From: Syncephalis fuscata
Taxonomy: Eukaryota; Zoopagomycota; Zoopagomycetes; Zoopagales; Piptocephalidaceae
Reading direction: 5' to 3'
Assembly: GCA_025786725.1 (NCBI GenBank)
Contig: JAHLTZ010000005.1
Coordinates: 248,001-312,000 of the forward strand
Length of the DNA: 64,000 nt
The notes under the pieces were generated by a model, which ran no database searches, was not told the origin of the DNA, and saw only the letters and a program-made list of their open reading frames with translations. This document shows, in pieces, positions 23,622 through 34,904 of the stretch (position 1 is its first letter; the number at the start of each line of letters is the position of its first letter). The translations under genes were made by a program, and so were the position numbers.

Positions 23622-24842
23622 ATGTATTCCGGATACGCCATCCTTGCTGCCTGCGCCTTAATGGCCGCCGTTGGAGTACACGCCGCTCCCGCCGATCCAG
23701 CTGCTGCCAAGCAATTTGCTGCATTGCCATTTGCACCAAGTAAATTCTCTCCTGAAGGTTTCCCACTCAATGAAAAGGGTGACGAGTTTCATTTGATTCA
23801 AAAAGATGCCAACCAGGCTCCAGTCTGGATGCCAGAGTCGCAAGTATGGGATCTTAAGAAAAAGGATAGTGAATTCATGGATGTTACCTTTCAGCCTAAT
23901 TTGGCTGACAAGGCAGAAGAAACACGTCGTTCCCAGGTTCGCAAAGGCTCCAACCTGGTTGCAGAGCCAGCAGGCACACTAACACACACGAAGGAAGCTA
24001 AACCCATCGTCGACAGTTGTAATACTACCTTAATGAAATCAGCTTTAGGCAAGCTAGTAACATTCAAAAATCGCTACTATCGCTCTCCCACCGGTACAGA
24101 ATCGGCCAACTGGTTGTTCGGCACTGTCCAAGGTTTGGCAAAAAACGCCAAGGACGGCGTTAAGATTAACGTAACCCAATTCAAGCATCGGTTTAACCAA
24201 CCTTCCGTCATTGCACGAATTGAAGGCGAGGCTGGCCAGGTTGAAACCGTCATTGTTGGCGCGCATCAAGACTCAATTAATGGAGACAATCCACTTAACG
24301 GGGTTGCGCCCGGTGCTGATGACGATGGCTCCGGCACTGTGTCGATTCTTGAGGCATTCCGCGCCATAGTTGACTCTGGATTCAAGCCAAAGCGCCCAAT
24401 TGAATTCCATTGGTATGCTGGTGAGGAGGCAGGTCTACTTGGATCACAAGACGTTGCCGCCAGCTATCAAAGAGCCGGTCGTAAGGTAGCCGGCATGTTG
24501 CAAATGGACATGACCGGCACTCCAGCCAATGGTCGTCCCAACGAAATTGGTATGATTTCCGATAACGTCAATTCGGACCTTACGCAAACGGTCGAGAAAC
24601 TTGTCGGTCAGTTTGTACCAGATGTTACAAGCAAGCGATTCCGTTGTGGCTATGGCTGCTCTGACCACGCCTCATGGACCAAGGCTGGCTACAAGAGCGC
24701 ATTTCCATTCGAATCGGCCGGCTTGCATGACAACGACAACATCCACACAACAGAAGACACCATCGAAAAGGTCAGCTTTGATCATGCCGTTCGATTCAGC
24801 AAGATTGCTGTTGGCTTTGCTGTCGAATTATCGCTTCAATAA
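23622..24842 (+). CDS. Secreted M28-family leucine-type aminopeptidase, 406 aa, intronless
   Basis: A di-zinc exopeptidase that removes N-terminal residues from peptides outside the cell or in the vacuole. The ATG at 23622 gives a signal peptide (YSGYAILAACALMAAVGVHA). An in-frame ATG at 23568 would add a longer hydrophobic lead and is less likely. A propeptide of ~110 residues precedes the catalytic part. The zinc ligands and catalytic residues all show: AHQDS (about 215), ADDDGSG (about 232), GEEAG (about 268, catalytic Glu then ligand Glu), DMTG (about 296) and IHTTED (about 378). The CGYGCSDHASW stretch has the paired cysteines seen in fungal leucine aminopeptidases (M28E). No introns. 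A paralogue lies at 33416-34643 on the other strand. Identification is firm. Confidence 0.95.
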   Translation: MYSGYAILAACALMAAVGVHAAPADPAAAKQFAALPFAPSKFSPEGFPLNEKGDEFHLIQKDANQAPVWMPESQVWDLKKKDSEFMDVTFQPNLADKAEETRRSQVRKGSNLVAEPAGTLTHTKEAKPIVDSCNTTLMKSALGKLVTFKNRYYRSPTGTESANWLFGTVQGLAKNAKDGVKINVTQFKHRFNQPSVIARIEGEAGQVETVIVGAHQDSINGDNPLNGVAPGADDDGSGTVSILEAFRAIVDSGFKPKRPIEFHWYAGEEAGLLGSQDVAASYQRAGRKVAGMLQMDMTGTPANGRPNEIGMISDNVNSDLTQTVEKLVGQFVPDVTSKRFRCGYGCSDHASWTKAGYKSAFPFESAGLHDNDNIHTTEDTIEKVSFDHAVRFSKIAVGFAVELSLQ

Positions 24843-25011
24843 TCATATTATTGGCAATCTGCTAATCTAATTATTAATAATGATGTTACGAATAGTATTG
24901 ATGAATAAATATAATCAATTTAAATGACAATCAACTACTTATCACCACCATTATTAGCAATTATCTATTTACTATTACTCAATTTCATAATTGTATACAA
25001 TGCGTGTCGGT

Positions 25012-25560
25012 TAACATCATTATAAACAATTTATTAGCAATTCATTATCAATGTAATTATAATTTGGGGTGTCAATTGACTAAACTTGATAATAATTGCG
25101 CAATTGAACTAGACTTTTGTTCTATTGAAGATGAAGCCAGACGGTAAGTTTTATTTATGATCAAAATACTTATCATCGTAGATTCATTATCCGGTACACA
25201 TATATCCTCTATCCATATGTATCATTCCTATTTCATTCCACACTACTATATATCATTCTATGACATACTAGACACATTCTATTGTTTATATGCTCCAATA
25301 TACTTCATTCGCTCCACTCATTACGTTATACACACTGTAACTTTAGCATTATTTTATATACTTTCCCACCGTACATTTGTCATTCTATATACTATTCTAT
25401 AATCGTATAGCCTTCCTGCATCCAAAGCTGGTCTTATTTTTGTTCTAGCTTTATTATTTATAAGTGTCGGCTAATTCCGCTCATTGATCATGCATATATG
25501 CTCAATAACTTTAACATGGCTAATCGTCGTTCAATATTGTATATTCATTCTACTATTTAT
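25012..25560 (+). repeat. Dispersed repeat A, diverged copy A2
   Basis: Resembles A1 along most of its length, for example the 'tagattcattatccggtacacatatatcctctat' region at 25180-25212 compared with 2261-2295, but with many substitutions and a deletion of ~100 bases near its start. It is clearly older than the A1/A3 pair. Confidence 0.75.
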
Positions 25561-26341
25561 CGTTTTTTATACAACCGTGCACTTTCTATCTAGCTAAGCC
25601 AGCGTTAGTGCCATTATAACAATGCTATTTGAACTCATCTCTACATAGCACAGACTATATGCACCACGCTTATTTGTTTTCCTTTCCTTTCCGTTACTTT
25701 ACCATCACACTCTTTCTTTCTATTTCTTATTTACACTTGCAATCTGTATTCTTTATTCATCTTACAATCATAATCGTAAGTAGACCTCACTATATGCAAG
25801 TCACACTTGAGTATATCTTCCCTTTCTTCGTATCATCATGCTTGCTTTGTTGTTATTGTCCCAATGAACATTATTTCATTGGTTGAATACACATTCTGTA
25901 TGTATGCTAGTCATCTACACTATATGTCTTTCCAATGCTGCCCACACATATCGTTTAATGCACTGCGTTGCTCTACCATTTGCTACAGCTATCGGCTAGT
26001 ATTTATATTCTATAACTATAGATAGATTGCACTACACTACTTTTTATTGTTTTTGTTGTTGTGTAACTACTGACTCCTTGCTATGAATATTTATTGCATT
26101 GTGTTGATAACAATAGTAGCTATAGTAGTAGTAACTATACTAGTAGATTACATGCATATACTGTGATCATTATCATATACCTATTTTTTATACGTATAGT
26201 ATCCATAGTGATTGTTATTTTTGTGCGCAGTGTCTTATTTTACATTTGATGCAATATCGGGATGACCATATAGCAATATCTGCAATATATTTACGTAAAT
26301 CGAAAATTTTGAATCCGACTTAAAAAACTGCCTTCACTCCA
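25561..26341. other. AT- and pyrimidine-rich intergenic region before the 5S gene
   Basis: The ORFs here read as Phe/Tyr/Ser-rich low complexity and are not convincing genes. The strand is notably rich in T and C between 25640 and 25960. Nothing else is recognised. Confidence 0.45.
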
Positions 26342-26458
26342 ACTACGTTCATTGCGCCTAGAAAGCACCGGATCCCGTCTGATCTCCGAAGTTAAGTTAG
26401 GCCGCGCTTCTGTAGTACTGCGGTGGGGGACCACGCGGGAATGAGAAGTAATGTAGTT
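26342..26458 (+). rRNA. 5S ribosomal RNA
   Basis: About 117 bases with the conserved 5S core. The internal control region for TFIIIA/Pol III includes gaaagcaccggatcccgtc, gatctccgaagttaagttag and tagtactgcggtgggggac. The ends pair over eight bases (actacgtt with aatgtagt), forming helix I. It stands alone among protein genes rather than in an rDNA array, as in several fungi with dispersed 5S genes. The 3' end is followed by only three Ts and then, seven bases on, by a tRNA gene, so no normal Pol III terminator separates them. Confidence 0.96.
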
Positions 26459-26465
26459 TCAGTAT

Positions 26466-26536
26466 GCGTAGTTGGTTTAGTGGTATAATTACCGCCTGCC
26501 ACGCGGTAGACCGGGGTTCGATTCCCCGACTACGCA
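26466..26536 (+). tRNA. tRNA-Gly (anticodon GCC)
   Basis: Cloverleaf of 71 bases. The acceptor stem gcgtagt pairs with actacgc, with discriminator A. The anticodon stem accgc/gcggt holds the loop ctgccac, giving anticodon GCC. The B box ggttcgattcc is intact. No intron. A T-run (tttt) about seven bases downstream can serve as terminator for this gene and perhaps for the 5S gene before it. Confidence 0.97.
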
Positions 26537-28708
26537 ATCCTTTTGCTTTTGCTGCGACTGATAGGTCACGTGATCTAAATACTGAATAACAAGCGTAAAA
26601 TATAGAAAGTGAGGCTATATACTAAAGGTAATTGCTAATGCAAGATATAGAGCAGCCGCGTGTAAAAAAGCGTAGATATCTGTTTTAAAGTGACAAGGGA
26701 ACTATCCAGCGTGTATATATTTAGAAATAGAAGTAAAAAGACACATGTTTATTTAATATACAATGCACTTTAAGTAGTTGTATGCTATTAAAATAGCGAA
26801 AAGAAATACTAATTGTCTGGGTAATTATATGGCCATTTTAGATAGCCATGTGGCCACAATCAATTGGACTGTAAATGCTTGTTTATTGTCTACCATCTCC
26901 GATTGTATATGAGTTCTAATTGCAGCACTAATTGTAAGTACTATATATAGTCTTTGTTGTAAAATCGTTTATTCATCAACATGACAAACGTTGTGAATGG
27001 AGTCTAGATCGGTTGTTATAATGACAATCATCGGTCTAAAAATATATTTACAAGCAAATTCAATGGAACTGCCAACCAATTAGCACTATTATGCTAATAG
27101 TCATAGTTTATGATTGTAAATTATGCTAAATCAACAATAAAAATTATAATTAGGACAATATGCTATAAGCCGTGCGACAATGCAATACATGTTTAGCACT
27201 GTTACAATAATTAGTGATATAGAACTAGTCTTGTTTATTATATATAGAGCATTGTAAATATGTAAATCTGGAGGTTCACACATTAAGCATTCTTCTTCTA
27301 ATTGAACCTATCAACACCTTTATCAGCACAATTATTATCAATATGAAGCTTTTTACTACTACCATTTGCACATTTGCTTTGGCTTTGTTGCTGGCGCAAC
27401 TATGATTGCTGCCAGACCATTCTCAATGCATCATGGGCCTAATGAATCAAAAGCAACTGTGACCATAAAACAGACTAATAGACCTTGTCATTAATTTTAA
27501 ACGCATTTTACATCCAAATTGAAAGATCAGCAGTAATCAAGCGTCCAGCTTGAGTATACCAAGTATTAGTGCGATATTCAATTTATCCATTGTATTGTCA
27601 ATAATATTTTAATTGATTTTATACAACAAATAAACTGGATTTACAATAAACAGATTACATTTACTATATCTATCATCTATACTAGTTAAAGAAAAAATAA
27701 AACGTTATTAGTTATTTTTGTTGTATTTATTGCCGTTTGAATAGTATTTTGTTATAAATATTTGGTTTTAAAATATGACAAAAATGTTGCAATTTTCATA
27801 GCGTGCTTATTGCTTGAAATTAAACTGCAACATATCAATTTGCAAATTAATGAATAGCAATGAGTAAACTGAATTGTTTATAATAATTATAGAATTAGCC
27901 GAAAATAGCAGAGCTGATAGCATCACCATTTTCGAGTTAAAATATATACACTAAATGAGATATAGCCTAAATTATTTGTTTAAACCACGCAAGCAAAAAT
28001 GTAATGCAGCGACAAATCAAGCGCGTAATACAGTTTGAGCAATAGGCCAAAACTAGCATCCTATTTGTATGTACAATTTATTAAATTACAAATCAAGCAT
28101 CGTTAAAGCTACTACTTGATTCGCATTGAAATTAAGGTGTTCTCAAGTTACAGTTCTTTATAGTTACTACAAACTTATAGCAAAAAATTATGATTAAATA
28201 TCTTTACCTTGTGTTAGCAGTTTTAAATAACATAGCTGTAAAGTTAGATATTCAGAATGTTTAAATTGCTGCAAATTGCTCTATATCTTTTTTATTTTTT
28301 TTCACAAAATTTTATATACTTTGCCACATGGCTATTTGCTAAAAAAATCGCATTACAATATGGCAATGACAACGTGTTAGTGAAACAACGCTGTATTTCA
28401 AATTCAGAATCTAAGTTTTTCCGTAATGTTTGTATACCATTTCAGGCCCACTGCCATTTAATTGTATCTCCGATCTATACTAGATCTAACAAATGACTGT
28501 CACGCCCGGCGCATAGCTATGAGCATACTGATTTTTGCGATAACCAGCTTGTTATAAAACGCAGTGCAAATTTAAGCAATTTCTCGCGTTTTTTACTTTT
28601 GAATCTTATCTCCAATAACGTTATCGTCAAAACTACATCATTTTAAGCCTCTTACGAATATCATTTTAAAGCAATTCCTTATTTTCTAGACAAGTTAAAA
28701 TCGTTGCA
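26537..28708. other. AT-rich intergenic region
   Basis: A CACGTG motif (gtcacgtga) lies at 26565-26573 just past the tRNA. Apart from the broken small ORF at 27343-27494, no gene is supported. The ORF at 28257-28496 begins with hydrophobic residues but has no other sign of coding and probably reflects AT-rich DNA. Confidence 0.45.
27343..27494 (+). pseudogene. Possible small secreted protein with one frame break
   Basis: An ATG at 27343 starts a good signal-peptide-like stretch (MKLFTTTICTFALALLLA) that runs into a TGA after 20 residues. Shifting by -1 around 27400 continues the frame for ~33 hydrophilic residues to a TAA at 27492-27494. This fits a tiny secreted peptide of about 50 residues, broken either by a real lesion or by a missing base in the assembly, as in several other genes here. 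The sequence has no family I know. It could equally be a chance ORF. Confidence 0.35.
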
Positions 28709-29808
28709 ATGATATTTCACAACACATTTACAACTGCTACGGTTGCTATCGTATTTTTGCTTGTATCAAAAATCCAGAATAATCCTGATGCACAGCCAAT
28801 TATAACTCAGAAACAAATATCAACTGAATCGATTGGTATGGAAGGAAGTAAGCTGTGCTGTGTTGTTTAAAATAACATATTAGCTAAATTAAATCAATAG
28901 ATGGTGGCTACTTTTTTGGATATTATATGCGTATAGGCGGAATATTTGGAGATAAGAATCTAAGAGCTACGGGGCCTGTTTACAAATCAAATCGAAATGT
29001 TAACCACTATCAAGCAATGGGTGAAATATTTGGTTTAGCCAAAGAAGATAACAAAAAAGTTAAAATCATATGTGGCCCTAAAGCCCAAACTATCGATTCG
29101 ATTAAAGACGACGGAGAATGGTACATTTCTGACAAAGAGTTTTTGTTTTATCAGGTATTGTCTAATCATGAGTTTAACATAGTAGTTAACATAATTTATG
29201 ATAGAAATGCTCAGAGGAAGGCTCTAAACGGCCAGGAAACAAGCCACTATTACGAAATCTTGGATGTAATATTATTAAAACCTACGACACCAACAAAAAT
29301 CATATTTGCTATTTAGCTGAATTTATTGAACCTAGTGGTTATACGCTTAGTTCACCATTGCTCAACCAACTCATTACAATGAAACATGGCGCTTTCAATA
29401 CTGTGTATAAGCAATTTTCACAAAGTATGTGTTCCATAAATTATTGTAACATACTTATAAGTTTGTGAAATAGGTATCAGGCTTGCAAAAAAGCTAGGAT
29501 TTCTTTATACAATAGATAAAGAATGTAAGTTTGTAATTATATCACTATATTAGTAGCTTAAAAATTTATTAGGCGTGAGGATACACAATAATTTCGATGT
29601 TGCAATGGATTGCTTTAACGATTTAGATCTCGTTAAGCTTTTATCTAAAACAGAGCACGATGAAAGAATTATGTTTTACAATGCTGGTATTTATGATTTT
29701 TTCCGGGGAGTTACTCTCACTACTAAGCTTAGTAAAGAAGATCAAGATAGAATGCACAAAAATTATATTGAACCTTTATTGGTGCCTGGAGTGGAGTTTT
29801 TAAATTAA
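28709..29808 (+). CDS. Unknown secreted protein with faint protein-kinase-like layout, 5 exons, 299 aa
   Basis: Exons 28709-28847, 28901-29154, 29205-29424, 29474-29524, 29573-29808. All four introns are GT-AG, 48-53 bases, and phases agree, giving exactly 299 codons plus stop. The first ~22 residues form a signal peptide or membrane anchor. The body has the order of features of a kinase fold. A KVKIICGP strand could hold the beta-3 lysine. DKEFLFYQK could be helix C. NIIKTYD and CYLAEFIEPSG resemble beta-4/beta-5 and the hinge. IRLAKKLGFLYTIDKEC falls where HRD is expected, and DVAMDCFNDLDLVKLL where DFG is expected. The HRD and DFG motifs themselves are absent, so if the fold is right it would be a pseudokinase. 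The gene structure is well supported; the fold is a guess from pattern. Confidence 0.78.
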
Positions 29809-30146
29809 CAAAAAAGCTTTATTTAAGGCATGTTAAAAAATGGTAACAATAAAGCTCAGCTGATCAGATGCGTCTGAATTCGTTGGGCAAATGGCTATGC
29901 AGTTTATACGTTTTATAAACGGATTAGAGACAGTTTTTACAAATTAAATAAATAAAGCCTTGCTTTACATTTGTTATTAACACAAAACAGTTTAAAATTA
30001 AACATGATCGACATGTAATAGTATTCATATTCCATTATTATGCATTTAATAGTTAGTATAAAATGAATCAAAAAATATAATTTAAATAGCAGATCCACAA
30101 AAACCAAAATTCAAATAATAAAGCAGTCTTGATTATTTAAATATTG
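29809..30146. other. AT-rich spacer
   Basis: Follows the preceding gene. I see no ORF, RNA gene or repeat here. Confidence 0.5.
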
Positions 30147-30958
30147 TTACATTTTTAATTGAAAGTTACAATGTAGATGATTAAAAACGGATTATCCAGA
30201 CGTCACCCTATAATGTTATTGTATGATGCTTGTTAGCGCTCACCTTAACATTTAGAATACAATGTGTTGGCTAGTCGATATTAATTTGATAATAAACATT
30301 TATTATTGGCCATTAATTACTACGGCTTAGCCATAATAGATTGAACAATTTGTATAGAATTAAAAAAATAAATGGAACTAGAATGAATATATTTGCTGAT
30401 ATTAAATAAAGTTAGCATTTTATATTAAACGTAGCCAATAATAAAGCCTGAATGGTTGTATTATTTATCATCAACACAGCATATCACTTTATGCAACTGT
30501 TCGTATGTTTACAACGAACAAATACTTACCGGCTATACTATTTAATAGTTGTTTATTGTTAGTAATTAGTGCTGCTAATTAATGTATTTATTATTATTAT
30601 GAATATCTACATGTAATCTTAACAAACTGTTTAGGCACATGCTGTGTTTATTAGACACATTCTCATAGCAGTATGGGCATAGTAGCAAGATAGTAGCAAT
30701 ATGGCTGTTGTAAAATAGTATATTTTTACTTCTAATAGTTATGACCGCTGAAAAATAGGCTAGTATAGTTGTAACGTTTTGAATGTAAATAGAGCGCTAG
30801 TTTACAAATATAAAATGGGAAACTATCGTGTCAATGTTTAAAAATATAACTTATGTAATTTAGTGGTGTAATTCAGTGAGTCCAAATTAAAAACCAATAG
30901 TAATTATTATGATTTTACATAAAACAAAGCAAATTGCTTGATATTCTGCTAATAGTTA
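30147..30958 (-). repeat. Dispersed repeat C, copy C2 (inverse of C1)
   Basis: Reverse complement of 14508-15317 with few differences. At its right end it includes the start of the fold-back arm (the caaattgcttgatattctg block at 30938-30956). A heavily diverged arm-like stretch then follows at about 30960-31030. Confidence 0.88.
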
Positions 30959-32034
30959 TCTATATGTCATATGCATACTTGTACGAAATATCATACAGTT
31001 TGGTTCATTATACGTAAAGTTATACGTATTAGTATCAATGCTCTATTATTTAAATTATTACTATTAATTATGCTATTGCCTTTTGCCATTTAATTACACT
31101 AAAGTCACTTTTTAACACTACTAAATACTGTTATAGCATTAATGCAACATGCTTATGCTTAGATTTGTAAAATAACGCACCATCAGCATTTTAAAATGTT
31201 ATAAATAATAAAAAACATTTTTGCTGTAACCATAGCTATTAAAATAAAATGCTACATTTCTACGATGGTTATATTATTATAAATAACAAATAATGTCGTT
31301 TTTCAATATTCGCTGATATTGTACGTCAATAGTAAGGTTTTATGTATTATAAACTTAATACTGTTAATGATACATTTTCCACTTTATATTTATTTTATTC
31401 CATATCATTTATTTTGTAGTAGTAACATACTATTCATAATTGTTGTCCGTTTGTCCCTAGTTCAATTGCCAATACACTTTGACTAACTTTGTTTATTGAG
31501 CCATACGGATGAGTAAAACAAATAAAACAAATCTACGTAAAATTATTGTCTTATTAAATTATGTATTAGATTGGTTATTTATAACCAATAATTGCCGGAC
31601 TAGTTAACGCCAAATAGGCCATATAAAATAGGGAAAAGTTAAATAATAAATGAATGCAAATACCAATATTGCAATGTTGCGAAAATGTAACGATATGATA
31701 ATATTTACAATATATATATTTATACAGAATAATCACAATAGTGAATCTATAATAATAATAAATATTTTGATAACTGATATAACTTACCATCCATCTCCAT
31801 ATTCAATAAAATGAATGTATAATTTAATTGCGCAAATATTACCAGGTTTAGTTATTCGATTCCCCTCAAATAACACTAAACTATTAACACACTAACAGCG
31901 GTAGTCAAGCTTAACGCTAATACTAGTGCTGTTATAATAATGCGTAGGTGCAGCAATCAATGCTTATTGTTTTGTTTTATAGCGCTAAAGCTATACCTTA
32001 CCATAATTAATATTATATATTAACAATTGCTTAT
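30959..32034. other. AT-rich region with worn repeat fragments
   Basis: Probably decayed repeat DNA. Besides the arm-like stretch at 30960-31030, the segment at 31795-31845 resembles the left part of repeat A in reverse. No gene is supported. Confidence 0.45.
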
Positions 32035-32290
32035 TGTTTAGTGTGATTTGAATGCCAAATAACTACATTTAATAAATATTTATACATTTGACTAGATATT
32101 TGCTCTATTGAACATAATGATGGGTGATGAGTAACATCAAAGTTTAAAATACCCATTATCATAGATTTATTATCCAGTACGCATATATTTTCTATTCATC
32201 TATATCGTTAGTAATATATGCCTATACTATTATATATTACTTTATGCTATACTGAATACATTATATTGTTATAGGTTTCAATTACATATA
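32035..32290 (+). repeat. Dispersed repeat A, partial diverged copy A4
   Basis: Matches A1 in the '-tctattgaacat-atgatgggtg-tgag-' block and the 'ttcattatccagtacgcatatat' block, with substitutions. It faces A3 in inverse orientation about 140 bases away, so the two could pair. Confidence 0.7.
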
Positions 32291-32431
32291 GTTTGCTAAA
32301 TGAATGAAATGAATAAGTTAAAATTTATTAATAACAAAGCTAAAGCAAAAAGGACAACTGCAATAGCTAGCACATAGTTACTAGACAATAAAATACTATA
32401 CAACATAGTGAATACACGGTGCGAAGTGACG

Positions 32432-33206
32432 ATTAGTTATGTTCAAGTTATTGAGCATATATACATGATCAATGGTCAACATTAGTCGACATTTATTAAC
32501 AATAAAGCTAGAACAAAAATAAATGTAGTTTTGATACAAAATGACTTAGTGAATATAGAATAGTATATAAAATGGCAAATGTACGGTAAGAAAGTATATA
32601 AAACGATGTCGAAGGTATAGTGTGTATAGCGCAATGGGTACAATGAGTGGAGTATATTGAAACACATAAACAATAGAATGTATTTAGTATATCGTAGAAT
32701 AATATATAGTATCATGAGATAGAATAGGAATGACATAGGTGAATAGAGGATATATGCATACTGGATAATGAATCTACAATGATGAGTATTTGATGCTTGA
32801 TGTCGCTCACCACCCATTATCATGTTCAATAGATTGGCTATTATTGATTTTAGTCATTTGACTCCCAAAAAGCAATAAGTGTGATAATGTGACGATTAAA
32901 TAAAACTCACCACTTGTCCCATGTTCAATAGAAGAATGTGTAGTTCAGTTGCGCGAATGTTATTAAAAATAATCATTTGACACAAATCACATTAAATGCC
33001 TAATAAATTGTTTAATATAAAAATATTATCTTTATTTAATTAATAAATAATGTAATATATACAATCATAAATTGAATAACGCTGTACATAAAAAGACTAT
33101 GAACAAATTGAAATACAAATGGAAGAGTTGTTTAAATAGTAGAATAAAACAAAGAATGAAAATCAATTGCATAAAAACAAGTATACTAATAGAATAATGT
33201 CAACAG
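32432..33206 (-). repeat. Dispersed repeat A, copy A3 (inverse of A1)
   Basis: Reverse complement of 1828-2606 with very few differences over ~775 bases, about 30 kb away. Both ends fall off sharply: near 33206 the match ends around the 'gttgacattattct' block, and near 32432 it ends past 'ctcaataacttgaaca' on the complementary strand. Confidence 0.87.
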
Positions 33207-33415
33207 CAATGCAATAGTTGTAATAAGAATAGTAGATAACAGACAAGTATAGTTATAGAACAATTTTAGTATTAATTAGATAATAGTGCACAATATTGTG
33301 CCAGTAATACTATTTTAATACTATGATTAAAAGCTTGCTACAATATAATCATACACAATTGTTAGTAATTCATCTAAAAAGTATTATAAAATACTCTTTA
33401 TTGTTAATAAAAGCT

Positions 33416-34643
33416 TTAGTTGGATTTAGTTGATAGTTCAACGGCAAATCCTACAGAAACTTTAGCATAACGAAGTGCATGATTAAAATCAATATCCTTT
33501 ACTGTGTCACGAGTTGTGTGAATGTGACCGTTAGCCTCCAAATCATCGGCTAATTATTATTGTTATTATACATTATTATTAGCATTAAATTATTACATTT
33601 AGTTAATTACTTACTTTCAAAATGGAATGCTGATCGGAAGCCATACTTGTTCCATGATGCATGGTCGGAGCAAGCATAGCCGCATCTCATCTCGCTCCAT
33701 TTAACGCCTGAATAAGTTTCAATAAGCTGTTTAAGGAATCCAGTTAATTCACCGTCGACAAAATCGGTTACTACACCAATAACTTCAGGTTCGGGACGGT
33801 AGCCGGTCATATCATTCTGTAGCGCTGCTACTACTTTACGACCTTCTCGAGTGTAGGCAGCTGCCACGTCTTGCGATCCAAGTAAACCACCTTCTTCAGC
33901 AGAATACCAATGGAATTCAACTGACCGTTCTGGTTGGAATTTACCGGCAACTAATGCACGGAATGATTCTAAAATAGTTACAGTGCCAGAACCATCGTCG
34001 TCAGCACCGGGAGATCTACCAAATGATGGCATCCATTGATTGACCGAGTCTTGATGTGCACTAACAATAACAGTCTCTTCTGGATATTTACTGCCTTCAA
34101 ATCGAGCAATAATGAGCTTTGTGGCCAACGATGTTCAAACACTCGCACAGTAACCTTGGCCTTGTCATCGTCATCATCATGGCCTGTAGATTTAATGACC
34201 TTCTTAATCTGCTTGAAGAGGTATTCTTGCGATTCTTTACCCGATTTGCTTTTATAATAGCGTGTATAGAATGAAGTAAATTTGTCAAGTGTTTCACGCA
34301 TCAAGCTTGTGTTCATGGTCTTCAAGTACTGCTGAACCTTACTATGGTGTTTTGGCGCAGCAGGAAGTGAGGTACGGAATGGTGGTGCAAAGGACATGCC
34401 ATCTTGGTAATTTTCAGTTATATCCATAAAACGAATGCGATGACGCCTCAGCAAGTCCACTTGTCGTTCTGACATCCATTCTGGCGGTGAAGTTTCTGAT
34501 GTTTGGATAAGACGATGGGAACTGGCGTCAGATGATGAGGCACGTAAGGTTAGCTGGTCAAAACCAGTCACCGAAGTGGTCAAAGTAGTGGCAGCAAGGC
34601 ATAGTGCTGCTACTAATGCCGTAGTTGAAGTAACAAAGTGCAT
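33416..34643 (-). CDS. Second secreted M28 aminopeptidase, one -1 frame break
   Basis: Paralogue of the enzyme at 23622-24842, with the same reaction expected. The ATG at 34643 gives a signal peptide (MHFVTSTTALVAALCLAA); an upstream in-frame ATG at 34673 is possible. Catalytic landmarks are present: AHQDSVN, GADDDGSG, AEEGG, NDMTG, CGYACSDHASW and IHTTRDT. A 65-base intron at 33614-33550 splits the last exon, whereas the paralogue has none. The frame breaks at about 34105-34125: the upstream frame ends near EHRWPQS and the catalytic frame (IIARFEG) begins one base earlier than expected, as if one base of an AA pair were missing. It is a recent pseudogene or an assembly error; everything else looks functional. 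The C-terminus ends SVGFAVELSTKSN. Confidence 0.88.
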
Positions 34644-34904
34644 TATAGACACTAATACTCTTATAATATTCAATTGAACAAAATGTTGTTATATATAAAC
34701 AACAGTGACAAAGAATACGTTTAAATACGTACAAGATGAATAGGTAAATAGAATGAGTAGATGATAAACAGGTAGCAAAAGATAGTAATAGTAGTAGAAA
34801 GGGGTAGATTGAGCTGGAGAATATAACAAGTCTCAAGTAAAGACGAAATGATGAGTAATAAATACCAATACTAGTCACGTGGATATATACGTGTGAATGG
34901 CTAA

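Noticed and set aside
25629-26025. Two overlapping + strand ORFs before the 5S gene
   Set aside because: Phe/Ser/Tyr-rich low complexity in pyrimidine-rich DNA, with no introns, domains or repeat relation.
13171-34880. CACGTG motifs at 13173, 26567 and 34875 as a regulatory network
   Set aside because: Three sites in 64 kb is close to what chance can give, and they show no common position relative to genes.
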